Source: Bacteroidia bacterium
GTDB lineage: Bacteria > Bacteroidota > Bacteroidia > J057
Assembly (NCBI GenBank): GCA_041391665.1
Contig: JAWKNO010000001.1
Location: 1,984,001 to 2,048,000, forward strand
DNA length: 64,000 nucleotides
Direction: 5' to 3'
The notes below the pieces were generated by a model, which saw only the letters and a program-made list of their open reading frames with translations, did no database searches and was not told where the DNA came from. The translations under genes and the position numbers were made by a program. Of this stretch, positions 28,356-36,798 are shown in pieces (position 1 is the first letter of the stretch; each line of letters begins with the position of its first letter).

Positions 28356-28427
28356 AGTGTAATATACGAATTATTCACTATTTTTCTCCCCGTAATTACC
28401 TCAAACGATTTCTCATGAAGATTGCCC

Positions 28428-29129
28428 ATGTATAAAAGGCTGGCTTTATTTGTACTGCTGGTGGTTGTTTACCGGTACTTGATCGCACAAAGCAGTGAAA
28501 ATCAAATGAATTTCTCTTATCTGTACCTGGGGCAGTTGCGGATCTCAGATTCATGGAGTATTCATACCGATGTTCAGGAGGTGAATTATGAAGCATTGAA
28601 CCATTTCAGCCAGGTTATCATCCGCGTGGGGGCAAATTATCATTTAAAGGGAGGAAGTATATTGACTTCGGGTATTGGTTATGTTCGTTCGGTACCATTT
28701 GATGAATCAACGTTAGACTCGGCCTCTGATGAGTTGCGTTTGTGGCAGGATGTAAGGTTGAAAAATACCTTGGGACGGTTGAAAGTGGGACATCGCTATC
28801 GATTTGAAGAGCGATGGGTAACAAATGGTGCTGATACAAAATTTTCTTATCGGACACGATATCATCTATCCTTTACCATCCCGATCAACCATAAGGAGAT
28901 TAAACCAGGTACAGTATCGCTTGCCATATTTGATGAGATATTTATCAATATGCCCGATCTGAATCTGGGGTTAAATCGTATCTCCGGCGGTCTGGGTTAC
29001 CAACTGAATCCTACAACTTCACTTCAGATTTCCTATCAGCATAGCGTAGGGAATGGCGACATTTCCCGCCGGATTCAGACGGGGTTGTTTTGGCGGCCCG
29101 ATTTCCGCAAGGCGAAAAAAAGCACCTGA
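28428..29129 (+). CDS. DUF2490 outer-membrane beta-barrel-like protein
   Basis: The start at ATG 28428 gives a signal peptide (MYKRLALFVLLVVVYRYLIAQ); the longer frame uses TTG at 28422. The mature protein is beta-strand rich with alternating aromatic residues (WQDVRLKNTLGRLKVGHRYRFEERW) and ends in a strand with aromatic residues (TGLFWRPDF), as in DUF2490 proteins. Its role is unknown. It is divergent from the heparinase-like gene. Confidence 0.78.
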   Translation: MYKRLALFVLLVVVYRYLIAQSSENQMNFSYLYLGQLRISDSWSIHTDVQEVNYEALNHFSQVIIRVGANYHLKGGSILTSGIGYVRSVPFDESTLDSASDELRLWQDVRLKNTLGRLKVGHRYRFEERWVTNGADTKFSYRTRYHLSFTIPINHKEIKPGTVSLAIFDEIFINMPDLNLGLNRISGGLGYQLNPTTSLQISYQHSVGNGDISRRIQTGLFWRPDFRKAKKST

Positions 29130-29222
29130 TACGCAGTTATTCATTAATTCCTCCCAAAGAACCGCATTTGCGACACGCCTGATAATTGCAGCCTAACTCC
29201 CCGGTTGCTGAGGCGTATCAGG
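29125..29222. repeat. Spaced 10-bp inverted repeat in an intergenic region
   Basis: CCTGATACGC at 29125-29134 and its exact complement GCGTATCAGG at 29213-29222 flank the gap between the DUF2490 gene and the next lipoprotein gene. The first arm includes the stop codon. It could fold as a leader structure or be a relic; function is unknown. Confidence 0.4.
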
Positions 29223-29256
29223 AAGAAACGACTGATCAACCATAAACCTCAAAGTC

Positions 29257-29817
29257 ATGAAAAAATTGTCCTTTTATACAACCCTTAAAGCTGCCGCGCT
29301 TTTATTTACAGCTGCCATTGTCACGACCTCCTGTGTAAGAGTGGTTGACGGTCCTGCCGGACCTCAGGGCCCTCCGGGACAAAACGGCAACGCCAATGTC
29401 ATTAGTATCAACTATGAAGTATTTGACAACAACTGGTATGATGTCGGAACGCCCGGTGCAGATGATTATTTCCTTGCCCTTGACCTTGATGTACCAGAAA
29501 TCACAGCCGATATTGTAAACTCAGGCCTCGTGCTGGTCTATTACCGACCCGACAATCAGTCTCCCTGGTTTGCGTTGCCTTATACAGTTATTTCCCACAG
29601 CCCGAGTTATATGGAAAAACTCGACTTCATTTACGATGTGGCATATGTCGGTATGCAGAGCAAAGCCACGGACCGCAATGCCAGTGCCTGGAATGGAACA
29701 TTCCGCATCGTCATTGCCTCTGGTGTACCGGTTGGGAAAACTGCGCTGGATTATTCGGACTACAATGAGACCGCCGCTATGTTTGGTCTCGATGAAACCC
29801 AACAGATTTATCGTTAA
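29257..29817 (+). CDS. Lipoprotein with a short collagen-like motif
   Basis: This 186-residue protein has a lipoprotein leader (TTSCVRVVDG), then a short Gly-X-Y stretch (GPAGPQGPPGQNG) and a beta-rich domain (YEVFDNNWYDVG, later VLVYYRPDN). Small lipoproteins of this plan are frequent in Bacteroidota. The function is unknown. A strong terminator follows. Confidence 0.75.
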   Translation: MKKLSFYTTLKAAALLFTAAIVTTSCVRVVDGPAGPQGPPGQNGNANVISINYEVFDNNWYDVGTPGADDYFLALDLDVPEITADIVNSGLVLVYYRPDNQSPWFALPYTVISHSPSYMEKLDFIYDVAYVGMQSKATDRNASAWNGTFRIVIASGVPVGKTALDYSDYNETAAMFGLDETQQIYR

Positions 29818-29846
29818 CCTTTACCTTTGCCATAGATCTTAGAAGA

Positions 29847-29870
29847 GCCGTCCCCCGGGACGGCTTTTTT
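29847..29870 (+). terminator. Rho-independent terminator
   Basis: A perfect 8-bp stem (GCCGTCCC and GGGACGGC) with a 2-nt loop is followed by six T residues, 30 bp after the lipoprotein stop. Confidence 0.9.
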
Positions 29871-29879
29871 GATGGGGAA

Positions 29880-30911
29880 ATGTTAGCTTTGGGTATGAAT
29901 ACAAACAGACTAAGAAAAGTAAAAGAAATAGAGAACTTTTCCGGGGATAGGACTCTAAAGATACTAGGGAAAATCAAGCCTGTAAGAAAAGGATTCTACC
30001 GTATTCTTGATATTCCTGTTTCAGGAGATGCTCCTAAAGATTTTATTCAGCTATATTCATTCGGAGAGGGGCGAAAAGATCAAATAAGTACTTGGCCTAA
30101 ATATATCGCAAAAGTTGGGAAGAAATGGTACCCCAATGAGAGTCTTGTGGAGTACCTCTTAAACCGAATTGGCGAAAACCTTGGTTTGAATATGGCAAAG
30201 TCTGAGTTAAGAATAGTGGATGACCAATTGAGGTTTTTAAGCAAATACTTCTTGAAAAAAGGAGAAATTCTTGTTCATGGTGCCCAGATTTTTTCAGGTT
30301 TTCTTGAAGATAATGATGATAGCTTTGTCCATGAAATAGAACAAAGCGGACTTTCCCGGGAATTATTTACCTTTCAGTTTGCTATCAAATCTATCGGGCA
30401 TAGTTTTCCCAAAGAATCGGAAAGTATATGTATAGAATTTGTTAAACTATTAATATTTGATGCAATTACTGGAAATAATGACAGGCATTTTTATAATTGG
30501 GGAATAGTTACAGATATCGAAGGAAAAGAAAAACCTGCTTTTTCTCCCATTTTTGATACTGCAAGGGGACTATTTTGGAATTATAGTGAAGACAAAATCA
30601 AAAAACTATTTAAAGGGGTAAACCGTATAGACGAAGTTCAATTTCAAAAATATATTGATAATTCACGACCCAAAACGGGATGGGATGGGCTTTCAACCGT
30701 AAACCATTTTGAACTAGTTAGATTGATTTATGAGTCTTACCCAAAATATTCGCTGATTTGTCAGAAAATTCTTCATGATGATAACCTAAAGGTCTGCATC
30801 AGAATGATAGAGCAAGAATTTAAATACTTTCTTTCGAAGGAACGTTATATATTAGTAGTTGAGTGCCTGAGCCAACGATTTAAAAGACTTCAAGGTGTCT
30901 GTGGCTGTTAA
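29880..30911 (+). CDS. HipA-like / HipT-like serine-threonine kinase
   Basis: This 343-residue protein has the HipA C-terminal kinase fold. A candidate ATP lysine is Lys78 (KYIAKVG), the catalytic loop is TGNNDRHFYNWG with Asp201, and the metal-binding Asp226 is in SPIFDTARG. It lacks the HipA N-terminal subdomain, which is instead encoded by the next gene. The kinase probably phosphorylates a host or self target, as HipA/HipT kinases act on aminoacyl-tRNA synthetases (family knowledge; target here unknown). The region is clearly more AT-rich than its neighbours, a sign of transfer. ATG 29895 is an alternative start. No HipB repressor is next to it. Confidence 0.78.
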   Translation: MLALGMNTNRLRKVKEIENFSGDRTLKILGKIKPVRKGFYRILDIPVSGDAPKDFIQLYSFGEGRKDQISTWPKYIAKVGKKWYPNESLVEYLLNRIGENLGLNMAKSELRIVDDQLRFLSKYFLKKGEILVHGAQIFSGFLEDNDDSFVHEIEQSGLSRELFTFQFAIKSIGHSFPKESESICIEFVKLLIFDAITGNNDRHFYNWGIVTDIEGKEKPAFSPIFDTARGLFWNYSEDKIKKLFKGVNRIDEVQFQKYIDNSRPKTGWDGLSTVNHFELVRLIYESYPKYSLICQKILHDDNLKVCIRMIEQEFKYFLSKERYILVVECLSQRFKRLQGVCGC

Positions 30912-30920
30912 TGAATTTAT

Positions 30921-31313
30921 ATGCTAAAAAAATTGATAAATATCATTTGGAAGGCAGAAGGTCAGGAAGATATCCTAACTCCTATTAACCAACAAGCAAA
31001 GTTTGAGCTTCGTTATGAATCTCTTGTTATAGGTATTTTGCAACTTAAAGAAGGTATCTGGACGTTTTCTTATTCTATTGAGTTTCGAAACCAAAATAAA
31101 ATTAAGCCATTGACGGATTTCCCTGACATTGAAAAAGTCTATCAAAGCGAAGATCTGTATCCTTTCTTTATACAAAGGATACCGGGGCTTAATCAGCCTA
31201 AAGTTAAAGTTGCAATCGAAGTAGAAAATATAGACAAAACAAATGAAGCCGAGCTTTTGAAAAGGTTTGGTCAATACTCCATCGCCAATCCTTTCCGGCT
31301 GGTTGTTGCCTGA
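30921..31313 (+). CDS. HipA N-terminal-domain protein (HipS-like)
   Basis: This 130-residue protein matches the HipA N-terminal subdomain. ESLVIGILQLKEGIWTFSYS (34-53) and the PLTDFPDIEKVYQSEDLYPFF run (68-88) are typical. It starts 9 bp after the kinase gene. In HipBST systems the HipS part is a separate protein that restrains the HipT kinase, but lies upstream of hipT; here the order is reversed. An antitoxin role is inferred. The gene shares the low GC of the kinase gene. Confidence 0.75.
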   Translation: MLKKLINIIWKAEGQEDILTPINQQAKFELRYESLVIGILQLKEGIWTFSYSIEFRNQNKIKPLTDFPDIEKVYQSEDLYPFFIQRIPGLNQPKVKVAIEVENIDKTNEAELLKRFGQYSIANPFRLVVA

Positions 31314-31377
31314 TTTTTTCCTCCAACTTCAAAAATCCTTCAAATCCTTTATTAATTTGCAGAAAATTATACTGCAA

Positions 31378-32526
31378 ATGCTGAAGTTATCTTTCATTTC
31401 CGCTGTGCTTGCGCTTATGGCCGGGTTGTTTTCTGACTGTAAGCCTTCCGAACCCGTTCAGGTTTCGCAGGTGATCTCCTCCGAAAAACTCAATTTCCGG
31501 GTGGATACCGTGCTCTCCGGTCTGAAAGTGCCATGGGGCCTGGCATTCCTGCCCAATGGTGATATCCTTTTTACCGAAAGAAAAGGGGAACTTTATCTGA
31601 TCCATGACGGCAAACTCAATCCCGAACCCATCGGCGGTGTGCCCAAAGTGAAAGCTAAAGGCCAGGGCGGATTATTTGACCTCGAGCTTCATCCCAAATA
31701 TGAGGAAAATGGCTGGATTTATCTTTCCTATGCCTCTCCCGATGAAAAAAATGAAGAAGGCGGTGGATCCAATACGGCTTTTATGCGTGCCCGTCTCAAA
31801 GATCATACGCTGGTTGACCAGCAGGTAATCTTTAAGGCAAGCCCCAATTATCAAACCAACCACCACTATGGTGCGCGTATGGAATTTGACAATGACGGAT
31901 ATCTTTACCTCACAGTGGGCGACCGTGGCGGAACCGATTTTGTGCAGGATCTGACCAATCACCGGGGGAAAGTCTTTCGCCTCAATGATGACGGAACGGT
32001 TCCTCCGGATAACCCCTTTGTCGGCGTACCTGGCGCAATGCCCGAAACTTTCAGCTGGGGACATCGCAATCCACAAGGATTGACCCTCAATCCCACAACC
32101 GGAGAAATCTGGGAAACCGAACACGGCCCAAGAGGGGGCGACGAGTTGAATATTATCCGCAAAGGCAATAATTATGGCTGGCCGACCATTACTTATGGTA
32201 TCAACTATGACGGAACCATCATCACAAAAGATACGGTAAAAGAAGGTATGGAGCAGCCTGTGATTTTTTGGCGGCCATCTATCGCTCCCTGCGGAATAGA
32301 TTTTGTAACCAGTGATAAATACGCGCCATGGAAAGGAAATATCCTCGTAGGTTCTATGAGTTTCCGGTATCTGGAGCGGGTAGAACTGGAGGGCAATGAA
32401 GTTGTACACCAGGAAAAATTGCTGGAAAACATTGGCAGGGTTCGCGTAGTTCGACAGGCTCCCGATGGATATTTGTATCTGGGAATTGAAGGGCCTGGAA
32501 TGATATTGCGGCTGATTCCAGAGTAA
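31378..32526 (+). CDS. PQQ-dependent soluble aldose sugar dehydrogenase
   Basis: The start at ATG 31378 gives a 382-residue lipoprotein or secreted protein (SDCKPSEP). The sequence follows the YliI/Asd beta-propeller: GLKVPWGLAFLPNGDILFTERKGEL, NHHYGARMEFDNDGYLYLTVGDRG, GHRNPQGL and ETEHGPRGGDE. It oxidises the C1 of aldoses to lactones in the periplasm and passes electrons to a quinone or cytochrome c. A cytochrome c gene follows after 20 bp. The frame upstream to 31267 overlaps the HipS-like gene and is not needed. Confidence 0.92.
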   Translation: MLKLSFISAVLALMAGLFSDCKPSEPVQVSQVISSEKLNFRVDTVLSGLKVPWGLAFLPNGDILFTERKGELYLIHDGKLNPEPIGGVPKVKAKGQGGLFDLELHPKYEENGWIYLSYASPDEKNEEGGGSNTAFMRARLKDHTLVDQQVIFKASPNYQTNHHYGARMEFDNDGYLYLTVGDRGGTDFVQDLTNHRGKVFRLNDDGTVPPDNPFVGVPGAMPETFSWGHRNPQGLTLNPTTGEIWETEHGPRGGDELNIIRKGNNYGWPTITYGINYDGTIITKDTVKEGMEQPVIFWRPSIAPCGIDFVTSDKYAPWKGNILVGSMSFRYLERVELEGNEVVHQEKLLENIGRVRVVRQAPDGYLYLGIEGPGMILRLIPE

Positions 32527-32546
32527 AAACGTCAATAAAAACAACA

Positions 32547-32942
32547 ATGAAGATCAGTTTGACAATCGCTGTTTTTATCACCATTCTTGGTGCAGGTTTT
32601 CCGGATGGCGAATGGGAAAAAAGCAAAAACAGGGGAAAAGAAGTCTTTGAAAACTACTGCGTTGCCTGTCATCAGGGCACTGGCCAGGGCATCATCGGTG
32701 CTTTTCCTCCGCTGGCTAAGTCTGATTACCTGATGGCCGATCCCGCAAGGGCAGCACGGGCCATCAAGTTTGGCCAAAGTGGCGAAATCGTAGTCAACGG
32801 CGTCAAATACAATAATTACATGGCAGAACTGGGGCTCGAAGATCAGGAAATCGCCGATGTGATGAACTATATCATGAACAGTTGGGGCAATAAAGCTGAT
32901 TCGATGATCAGTGTGGATTTTATCAGGGGAATTAAAGAATAG
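32547..32942 (+). CDS. Small c-type cytochrome
   Basis: This 131-residue exported cytochrome has a signal peptide and a haem motif CVACH within ENYCVACHQGTGQG. A methionine in the MAELGLED segment could serve as the distal ligand. It very likely takes electrons from the sugar dehydrogenase encoded just upstream. It is convergent with the nosY gene. Confidence 0.9.
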   Translation: MKISLTIAVFITILGAGFPDGEWEKSKNRGKEVFENYCVACHQGTGQGIIGAFPPLAKSDYLMADPARAARAIKFGQSGEIVVNGVKYNNYMAELGLEDQEIADVMNYIMNSWGNKADSMISVDFIRGIKE

Positions 32943-32977
32943 CGTTTCCTCCTTTCCTGGAAAATCCACAGAATTAG

Positions 32978-33760
32978 TTAAAAATCTTTGTTTAATGACT
33001 TTAGCCTGATACCCTGCGCCGGTAAGACGATCCAGAGTGTCAGGCTAATCCATGCTATGACAAATCCGGGACCTGATCCTAAAAATTTCTTAAAAACTGC
33101 GCCCGTAAAGCCCATCAGCGCAGATATGTCCAACTTCATCAAAATCAGGATACGCGAAAGGTCAATAGGGTTACACACGGATGCACCAAGGGCAAATTTT
33201 TCCAAAGGGTAATCGCTGAAAACGGACATCACGACAAGTAAAACTCCATCGTAAATAACTGCAAAAAACAACCAGATCAGGATCGTGATGCCAAAACCTT
33301 TGATCCGGTTTTCAAATTGAAGGGCGATAAAAAATGAAATTGCCGAAAAGATAAACGAAAGGAATACACCTGCAAACAAAAGCGTGAGATAATTGCCTGT
33401 TTCACCTGACCCGATAAGCCCGTATATCAGAAAAGGAATACCCAACCCGACAATCAGACTCAGAGAAAGCGACAAGGCGATCCCCAGGTACTGCCCCAGA
33501 AAAATATGTGTTCTGCGAACGGGCTGTGCCAGCAGCAATTCGGTGAATTCCCGGGAATTGTAAAAATAAGTAACCCCAAACATCGTAGCAATCAGCGGTA
33601 CCAGCATCAACACTACATTCATCAGGCTGATGATGACCTTGGAAACATCATTGCTCAGCACAAAAAGCCCTGTCGCCAGCACCAGGTAAAACCCGCAGTA
33701 CACATAGGTCCAGCGGCTGCGGATCAGGTCAAAAAAGCTATATTTCAGGATTTTGTACAT
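32978..33760 (-). CDS. nosY: NosY-like ABC transporter permease
   Basis: This 260-residue protein has about six membrane helices and an ABC-2 permease pattern (FTELLLAQPVRRTHIFLGQYLG). With NosF and NosD it forms the transporter needed to mature the copper sulfide centre of N2O reductase. It lies 11 bp after nosF, last in the nos operon. Confidence 0.9.
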   Translation of the reverse strand: MYKILKYSFFDLIRSRWTYVYCGFYLVLATGLFVLSNDVSKVIISLMNVVLMLVPLIATMFGVTYFYNSREFTELLLAQPVRRTHIFLGQYLGIALSLSLSLIVGLGIPFLIYGLIGSGETGNYLTLLFAGVFLSFIFSAISFFIALQFENRIKGFGITILIWLFFAVIYDGVLLVVMSVFSDYPLEKFALGASVCNPIDLSRILILMKLDISALMGFTGAVFKKFLGSGPGFVIAWISLTLWIVLPAQGIRLKSLNKDF

Positions 33761-33771
33761 GGCTTTGTAGG

Positions 33772-34518
33772 TTAATAGTTAGCCTTTTGGAAATTTGCGG
33801 TAAGTGCTTGCTTCGAATGTTCTTGTAATAGCAGGTTTGCAATGGCCTGTTCGATGGTCTCCGCGCCATATGTTTGGAGCAGTTTGGCGGGACTTCCCCT
33901 GAAATACATATCTCCCTCCAGTAGAAAAACAATTTCGTCTGCAATTTCTTCGACAAAACCCATGATATGTGAGGTGATGAGAATGGTTTTCCCTTTGGCT
34001 TTTTCCCGTGCGATCAACTCCTTTAGCCGTATCATGGCCACAGGGTCAAGCCCTGAGGTCGGTTCGTCTAAAATCATGATGGGACTGTCATACATAAATG
34101 CAAGCACCAGGTTAACCTTTTGCCGGGTACCTCCGGAGAGATTCCCCAGACGTTGCTGCACAAATGCCTGCAGTTCAAATTTTTCTATCAGCTCTTCGTC
34201 ATTAGCCCTGCGGGGCCGAAGATCCTTTACCATCCGGAGAACTTCCTGCACTGTGAGGTTTTCCGGGAACCTCGCTATCTGAGGCAAATAGTCAATCTGG
34301 TCGCGATATTCCCACTGCCGGTGAATGTCGGTGTTGCCGAATAAAATTTTGCCTTTGTCGGGAATCACCATTCCCAAAATACTTTTGATCAGGGTGGTTT
34401 TGCCGGAACCGTTGGGACCCAATATGGCAAAAATTCCTGGCTTGCTGATGTCCAGGCTTATGCCTTTCAGGACTTTGATTTTGCCAAAAGATTTATGCAG
34501 GTTCTGTACTGAAATCAT
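33772..34518 (-). CDS. nosF: NosF-like ABC transporter ATPase
   Basis: This 248-residue ATPase has Walker A GPNGSGKTT near 35-43, signature LSGGTRQK, Walker B MILDEPTSGLDP and a switch His in ITSHIM. It powers the NosDFY complex. It lies between nosD and nosY. Confidence 0.95.
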   Translation of the reverse strand: MISVQNLHKSFGKIKVLKGISLDISKPGIFAILGPNGSGKTTLIKSILGMVIPDKGKILFGNTDIHRQWEYRDQIDYLPQIARFPENLTVQEVLRMVKDLRPRRANDEELIEKFELQAFVQQRLGNLSGGTRQKVNLVLAFMYDSPIMILDEPTSGLDPVAMIRLKELIAREKAKGKTILITSHIMGFVEEIADEIVFLLEGDMYFRGSPAKLLQTYGAETIEQAIANLLLQEHSKQALTANFQKANY

Positions 34519-34538
34519 AATGTTGGGGTAAAAGCGGT

Positions 34539-35777
34539 TCAGGATAAAATGACAGGTGCCATGAGCGGGCGATGATCCATTACATCAGTAGGCGTAAACA
34601 CGGGACTGATTTTTTCTGCAAAATTGAGAAGGTCCACAAACAGGCTTCTGAGCAAAACAATGGACTCCGGGGTTTGGTGAATAATAAAACTGAATAGTTT
34701 CACAGGCCGAAAAGGGACATCTCCTATGCCGTCGCGATCAAGATCGTAGCCATTGTATTCACTCCAGTAATTGCCGTCAAAATGGTTGTCCCTCATAGAT
34801 GTCTGAATCGAAAGGTCAAAAGTATTACCCTGAAAATTGTTGGCGGTGATGTTGTTATCCAGACAGCCACCACTGACCTTCATTGCCCAGCCATTGTAGA
34901 GGAAATTATTTTCATGATAATCAAGACGGCTGGAGCCTTCAACATAAATGCCCAGTGTGTTTTCCTGAAAAGTATTGCAGGCGATCTCCGCATCGTATAT
35001 TTCCTTCAGTAAAAGGCCATAAGAGGCTGCCCCCCAATTGTTTCGAAAGATATTCTCGCGCATGACGATTCTCCGGGAATACATGACAGCCACGCCTGCC
35101 CCATTTTGGGCAAATTCGTTCCCCTCATATACATCATCATTGGAAAACATAAAATGAAGGCCATATCGGAGATTTCCTTCACTGATATTGGCGCCTATTG
35201 TACTTTGGTCGACAAACTCAAGATAAATGCCATCCCGGTGCCCGCTTACCTGATTGTGAAAAACGTCCACCCGCTTACAATACCAGAGGTGAATACCATT
35301 TCCGGATGACATTTCCTCCTTTGCATTTCCGGTAATAATGTTATGGCCAATTTCGCCATCCCCGGCATGTTCCAGGTAGATGCCAAAAAAAGTATTCTCC
35401 AGCTGGTTGTTCATAATATGGAAGTTTCTGGCCTTTTGAACCCGTATTCCTGCCCGGTCTTCCACATAACTGGTCCCTACATTTCTCAGAATAAGCCCAT
35501 CAATCGTGACATCATTGGCTGTGATGGTGAGAATTTCTGTTTCGTTGTTACCATCCAATACAGGCAAATTTTCTCCTCTGATTGTCAGCGGTTTGTCTAT
35601 GATAATATTTCCTTCGATGTATGTTCCTGAAAGAATCAGCAGGACATCTCCTGATTGGGATGCATGAACAGCCGCTTTGATGGTTTTGTATTGACAATCA
35701 GAACAAACGCTCAGGGTTGCTCCAAAAGTCGCGCAGCCGTTGAGAAAAAATACGATATTCAGAAGTATCCGGTACAT
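34539..35777 (-). CDS. nosD: NosD-like copper-maturation protein
   Basis: This right-handed beta-helix periplasmic protein of about 412 residues shows PbH1-type repeats (IIIDKPLTIRGEN, VTIDGLILRNVG, RDGIYLEFVDQSTIGANI) and the later SEYNGYDLDRDGIGDVPFRP typical of NosD. It works with NosF and NosY in assembling the Cu site of N2O reductase. ATG 35777 gives a signal peptide. An upstream GTG at 35789 would overlap the nosL stop. Confidence 0.92.
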   Translation of the reverse strand: MYRILLNIVFFLNGCATFGATLSVCSDCQYKTIKAAVHASQSGDVLLILSGTYIEGNIIIDKPLTIRGENLPVLDGNNETEILTITANDVTIDGLILRNVGTSYVEDRAGIRVQKARNFHIMNNQLENTFFGIYLEHAGDGEIGHNIITGNAKEEMSSGNGIHLWYCKRVDVFHNQVSGHRDGIYLEFVDQSTIGANISEGNLRYGLHFMFSNDDVYEGNEFAQNGAGVAVMYSRRIVMRENIFRNNWGAASYGLLLKEIYDAEIACNTFQENTLGIYVEGSSRLDYHENNFLYNGWAMKVSGGCLDNNITANNFQGNTFDLSIQTSMRDNHFDGNYWSEYNGYDLDRDGIGDVPFRPVKLFSFIIHQTPESIVLLRSLFVDLLNFAEKISPVFTPTDVMDHRPLMAPVILS

Positions 35778-35785
35778 ATGGAAAA

Positions 35786-36217
35786 TCACTGGTTGGCGAG
35801 TTTTTTTTGAATTTCGGTCCAGGTGAATAATTCTCCGCTGCGTTCATCCACCAGCTTCATGGCAGCTGATCTGCTTTCAAATGCAGAAAGGTTTGCTCCC
35901 ATAGGACTTGGTATATCCGGTGTAATAAGGAATGTACTGATTTCGGCTGGAATCAGGATACCGGGCTGTGTGTAGTCGGAGACGAGGGTAAATAAAAAGG
36001 TTTCGGGAGAGCTGATTTGCCGATAGTGGATCATACATTCCACCGAATCAAACACATAGGCTTTCCCTTTACTGGTCACCAACTGTGAGGCATGTTGTTT
36101 GTCAACGATGGTCATTTTACAAAAATGACAGGCGTCAGAGCCATAATTGATCTCCTGTGCCTTTGGCTGGCAGGCACAGAAAATGACAATCACCGATATA
36201 GTCAGGAAGTATTTCAT
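35786..36217 (-). CDS. nosL: NosL-like copper chaperone lipoprotein
   Basis: This 143-residue protein has a leader with a lipobox (FCACQPK) and the NosL core CHFCKMTIVDKQHASQLV, where the Cys-x-x-Cys-x-Met is the copper-binding centre. It delivers copper for N2O reductase. It overlaps the upstream NosB-like gene by 4 bases. Confidence 0.93.
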   Translation of the reverse strand: MKYFLTISVIVIFCACQPKAQEINYGSDACHFCKMTIVDKQHASQLVTSKGKAYVFDSVECMIHYRQISSPETFLFTLVSDYTQPGILIPAEISTFLITPDIPSPMGANLSAFESRSAAMKLVDERSGELFTWTEIQKKLANQ

Positions 36218-36792
36218 TGTTTAGGTTTTTGAGGTTTCAGCCACCATGCGAGGCCTGCAAAAATCACCGATAAGCCTGCAATCCAGCCGCTGGTATGGGG
36301 ATAAGACAAGGCAGTGAAATTGATGATCTTTTTAGTACCAAACAGTGGCGGCTGAAATGATGCACCGGGAATTTTGATCGGAGCGGTGGTACTCAGGCTA
36401 TGACCGTAGTCGAATTCCCACAGATAAAAATCATAGATACCGGCGATGGCAAGAAGGATAAACAAAACCGCCCATGTCAAAAATGCCCATCTGCGGTTCA
36501 CCGCAGCAGCAGCCAGTGCCAGCGTGATCAGTCCGGCAACCACCCATGGAAAATATTTTAGTTCCGGGATGGAGTCAGGCTCGATTTTTTTCATCCCCAC
36601 ATAGTGGTTCAAAATGTTGACATTCTGCAACGTTCCGGGGCTGTCTCCCCCCAGTTTGTTGATCCATATATACATGGTAATACCATCGGGATATTGCGGG
36701 GCAATAAGTGTGATCCGCCACATAGGGAAGGCAAACAGTGTCAAAAGACTGAGTGCCGCCAGGATCATGAGTATTCTCGGTAAATTTTTCAT
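36214..36792 (-). CDS. Membrane protein of the nos operon (NosB-like candidate)
   Basis: This 192-residue protein has four membrane helices, with soluble loops between the first two (QYPDGITMYIWINKLGGDSPG) and the last two. It begins 6 bp after the nosZ stop and overlaps nosL. Clade II nos clusters commonly carry a membrane gene, nosB, directly after nosZ; position and topology fit, but I cannot confirm homology. Confidence 0.7.
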   Translation of the reverse strand: MKNLPRILMILAALSLLTLFAFPMWRITLIAPQYPDGITMYIWINKLGGDSPGTLQNVNILNHYVGMKKIEPDSIPELKYFPWVVAGLITLALAAAAVNRRWAFLTWAVLFILLAIAGIYDFYLWEFDYGHSLSTTAPIKIPGASFQPPLFGTKKIINFTALSYPHTSGWIAGLSVIFAGLAWWLKPQKPKQ

Positions 36793-36798
36793 TGAATC

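Noticed and set aside
31672..32547. 291-residue minus-strand frame
   Set aside because: It is antisense to the sugar dehydrogenase gene, which has all its family motifs.
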